Shown here in pieces: positions 62,987-64,000 of a DNA stretch of 64,000 nucleotides (the first letter of the stretch is position 1; each line of letters opens with the position of its first letter). Location of the stretch: the NCBI RefSeq assembly GCF_013201665.1, contig NZ_CP053840.1, positions 1,116,001-1,180,000 on the forward strand, given 5' to 3'. The notes beneath the pieces are model-generated. The model did no database searches. It was not told the DNA's origin and saw nothing but the letters and a program-made list of their open reading frames with translations. A program made the translations under genes and the position numbers. This stretch comes from Arcobacter venerupis. Lineage in GTDB: Bacteria > Campylobacterota > Campylobacteria > Campylobacterales > Arcobacteraceae.

Positions 62987-64000
62987 TTAAAAACTTTCCC
63001 ATTCCGTATCATTAGATTTATTAGAAACTATTTTTGTCTCTTGTTTTACTGGTTTTTTTACTTCAGTTTTATGTATTACTTGATTTGTTCTTGTATTAGA
63101 TGAAGAGTTTAATCTCATTTCTTTAGCTTTAACATCATTTTTACCAATAAACTCTTTTTCATTTGCATTTGAAACTATAAGTTTTGCTATTGTATCAGTA
63201 TTCATGGCAACATCATGTGTTTGTGATGCAACAGCTGCATTTTGTTGTGTTTGTTGGTCAAGACTATTTACAGCATCATTAATTTGTTCTATACCTGTAA
63301 GCTGTTCTTTACTTGACATCTCTATATCTTGAATTAAATTTATAGTATTTGTTATATTTTGATTTAACTCTTTATATCCATTTATCATATGATTTGCTAT
63401 TTCTTTACCTTGATTGGCTTTTGAAGTTGCATTTCCTACTATATTTTTTATCTCTTTTGCTGCTTCTGCACTTCTACTTGCAAGATTTCTTACTTCTGCT
63501 GCAACTACTGCAAATCCTTTTCCTGCTTCTCCTGCTGTTGCTGCTTCTACGGCTGCATTTAAAGAAAGAATATTTGTTTGAAAAGCTATTTGGTCAATTA
63601 CTGTTATTGCTTCATTGATTGAATTTACTTGAACATTTATCTCTTCCATAGCAACTGTTGTTTGGTTTGCTAAATTCTCTCCATCTTTTGCAGATTTTGT
63701 AACACTACTTGAATATGTTGCCATTTTTTGAATATTTTGCGTATTATTTCTAATATTTGATGTTATCTCTTCTAAGGCTGCTGCTGTTTCTTCTAGGCTT
63801 GCTGCTGCTTCATTTGAACTGATATTTAATTTATCTACATTTCTTAATAGAATATCTGAGCTTTCATCTAATGTTAATCCATTTGATTTATTTTCAACTA
63901 ACATATCATTTACAACATTTGCAAGACTATTTAATCCAACAGATACTTCTCCTAAATTATTTCCTGTAATTCTATGTCTAAAGTCTAATTTTTGAAAAGC
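62987..64000 (-). CDS. Methyl-accepting chemotaxis protein, 5' end outside the window
   Basis: The frame is open from the right edge (first codons read [19 protein letters not shown]) and runs 337 codons to TAA; the ATG at 63904 is internal. Present are the end of the HAMP-like linker and the complete signalling domain with tip [19 protein letters not shown], then a basic linker and the C-terminal tether DTEWESF. It lacks the sensor domain within this window, so the ligand cannot be guessed. Confidence 0.95.
   Translation of the reverse strand, partial: AFQKLDFRHRITGNNLGEVSVGLNSLANVVNDMLVENKSNGLTLDESSDILLRNVDKLNISSNEAAASLEETAAALEEITSNIRNNTQNIQKMATYSSSVTKSAKDGENLANQTTVAMEEINVQVNSINEAITVIDQIAFQTNILSLNAAVEAATAGEAGKGFAVVAAEVRNLASRSAEAAKEIKNIVGNATSKANQGKEIANHMINGYKELNQNITNTINLIQDIEMSSKEQLTGIEQINDAVNSLDQQTQQNAAVASQTHDVAMNTDTIAKLIVSNANEKEFIGKNDVKAKEMRLNSSSNTRTNQVIHKTEVKKPVKQETKIVSNKSNDTEWESF

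Noticed and set aside
1-64000. CRISPR arrays, tRNA or rRNA genes, insertion sequences
   Set aside because: No regularly spaced direct repeats, no cloverleaf sequences and no transposase frames were seen on either strand.

Overview
The window is a chromosomal stretch of a very AT-rich (roughly 27-30% GC by eye) Gram-negative bacterium. The fused UreA/UreB urease subunit, the formate dehydrogenase locus with a small Tat peptide and TorD-like chaperone, the chemoreceptors ending in EWESF, the HQWRQP-type histidine kinase and the DUF302/DUF2721 proteins together point to Campylobacterota, most likely the Arcobacter/Aliarcobacter group. The genus is inferred from protein content; no rRNA or tRNA gene is visible.

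Layout. 1-183 is the tail of an unidentified gene. 425-12355 is a nitrogen-scavenging region: a purine-type NCS2 permease, a divergently transcribed four-gene ABC importer, an FCD-type GntR regulator, allantoinase (puuE), allantoicase (alc), ureidoglycolate lyase (allA), then urease ureAB-C-E-F-G. On paper it converts allantoin to glyoxylate, CO2 and four ammonia. ureD/ureH is not in the window, and a hairpin of about 104 bp lies between ureF and ureG. 12361-19150 (minus strand) holds a PAS-containing response regulator, an unknown protein, two exported unknown proteins and a UvrD-like helicase. 19309-21950 has a chemoreceptor and a Sel1-repeat protein. 22132-27794 is a TetR-controlled TolC/MFP/RND efflux operon with a clear promoter and operator. 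27822-30694 has a small unknown protein and a TPR-membrane protein translationally coupled to an AAA+ ATPase. 30696-34084 (minus) is a binding protein/histidine kinase/response regulator cascade.

34226-43414 is a formate dehydrogenase maturation and structural operon: ferredoxin-like protein, TorD-like chaperone, Tat peptide, FdhA with Cys in place of selenocysteine, FdhB, FdhC, FdhD, an unknown protein with two C-x-L-G-x-F motifs, and a divergent cysteine desulfurase that could feed FdhD. A small exported protein and a Y-family polymerase follow. 45201-50646 is a type VI secretion VgrG island. vgrG is frameshifted near its 3' end. The cargo gene (M23-like fold, EF-hand loop, GH19-like domain) is interrupted by one in-frame TGA, and an exported possible immunity protein follows.

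50701-55990 is a D-amino-acid/alanine catabolic cluster: YheO/DauR-like regulator, RidA, DadA-like dehydrogenase, AGCS symporter and alanine racemase. 56004-64000 contains an HMGL-like aldolase, RNase HI with a long N-terminal extension, a possible structured RNA element with a 47-residue ORF, a NIT-domain chemoreceptor, a Rof-like protein, a second RidA, DUF2721 and DUF302 proteins, an unknown protein, and a chemoreceptor that runs off the right edge.

The most useful leads are the allantoin-urease cluster with its possible ureide importer, the FdhD-linked desulfurase module, the TPR-membrane/AAA+ pair, the broken VgrG/effector island, and the hairpin inside the urease operon.
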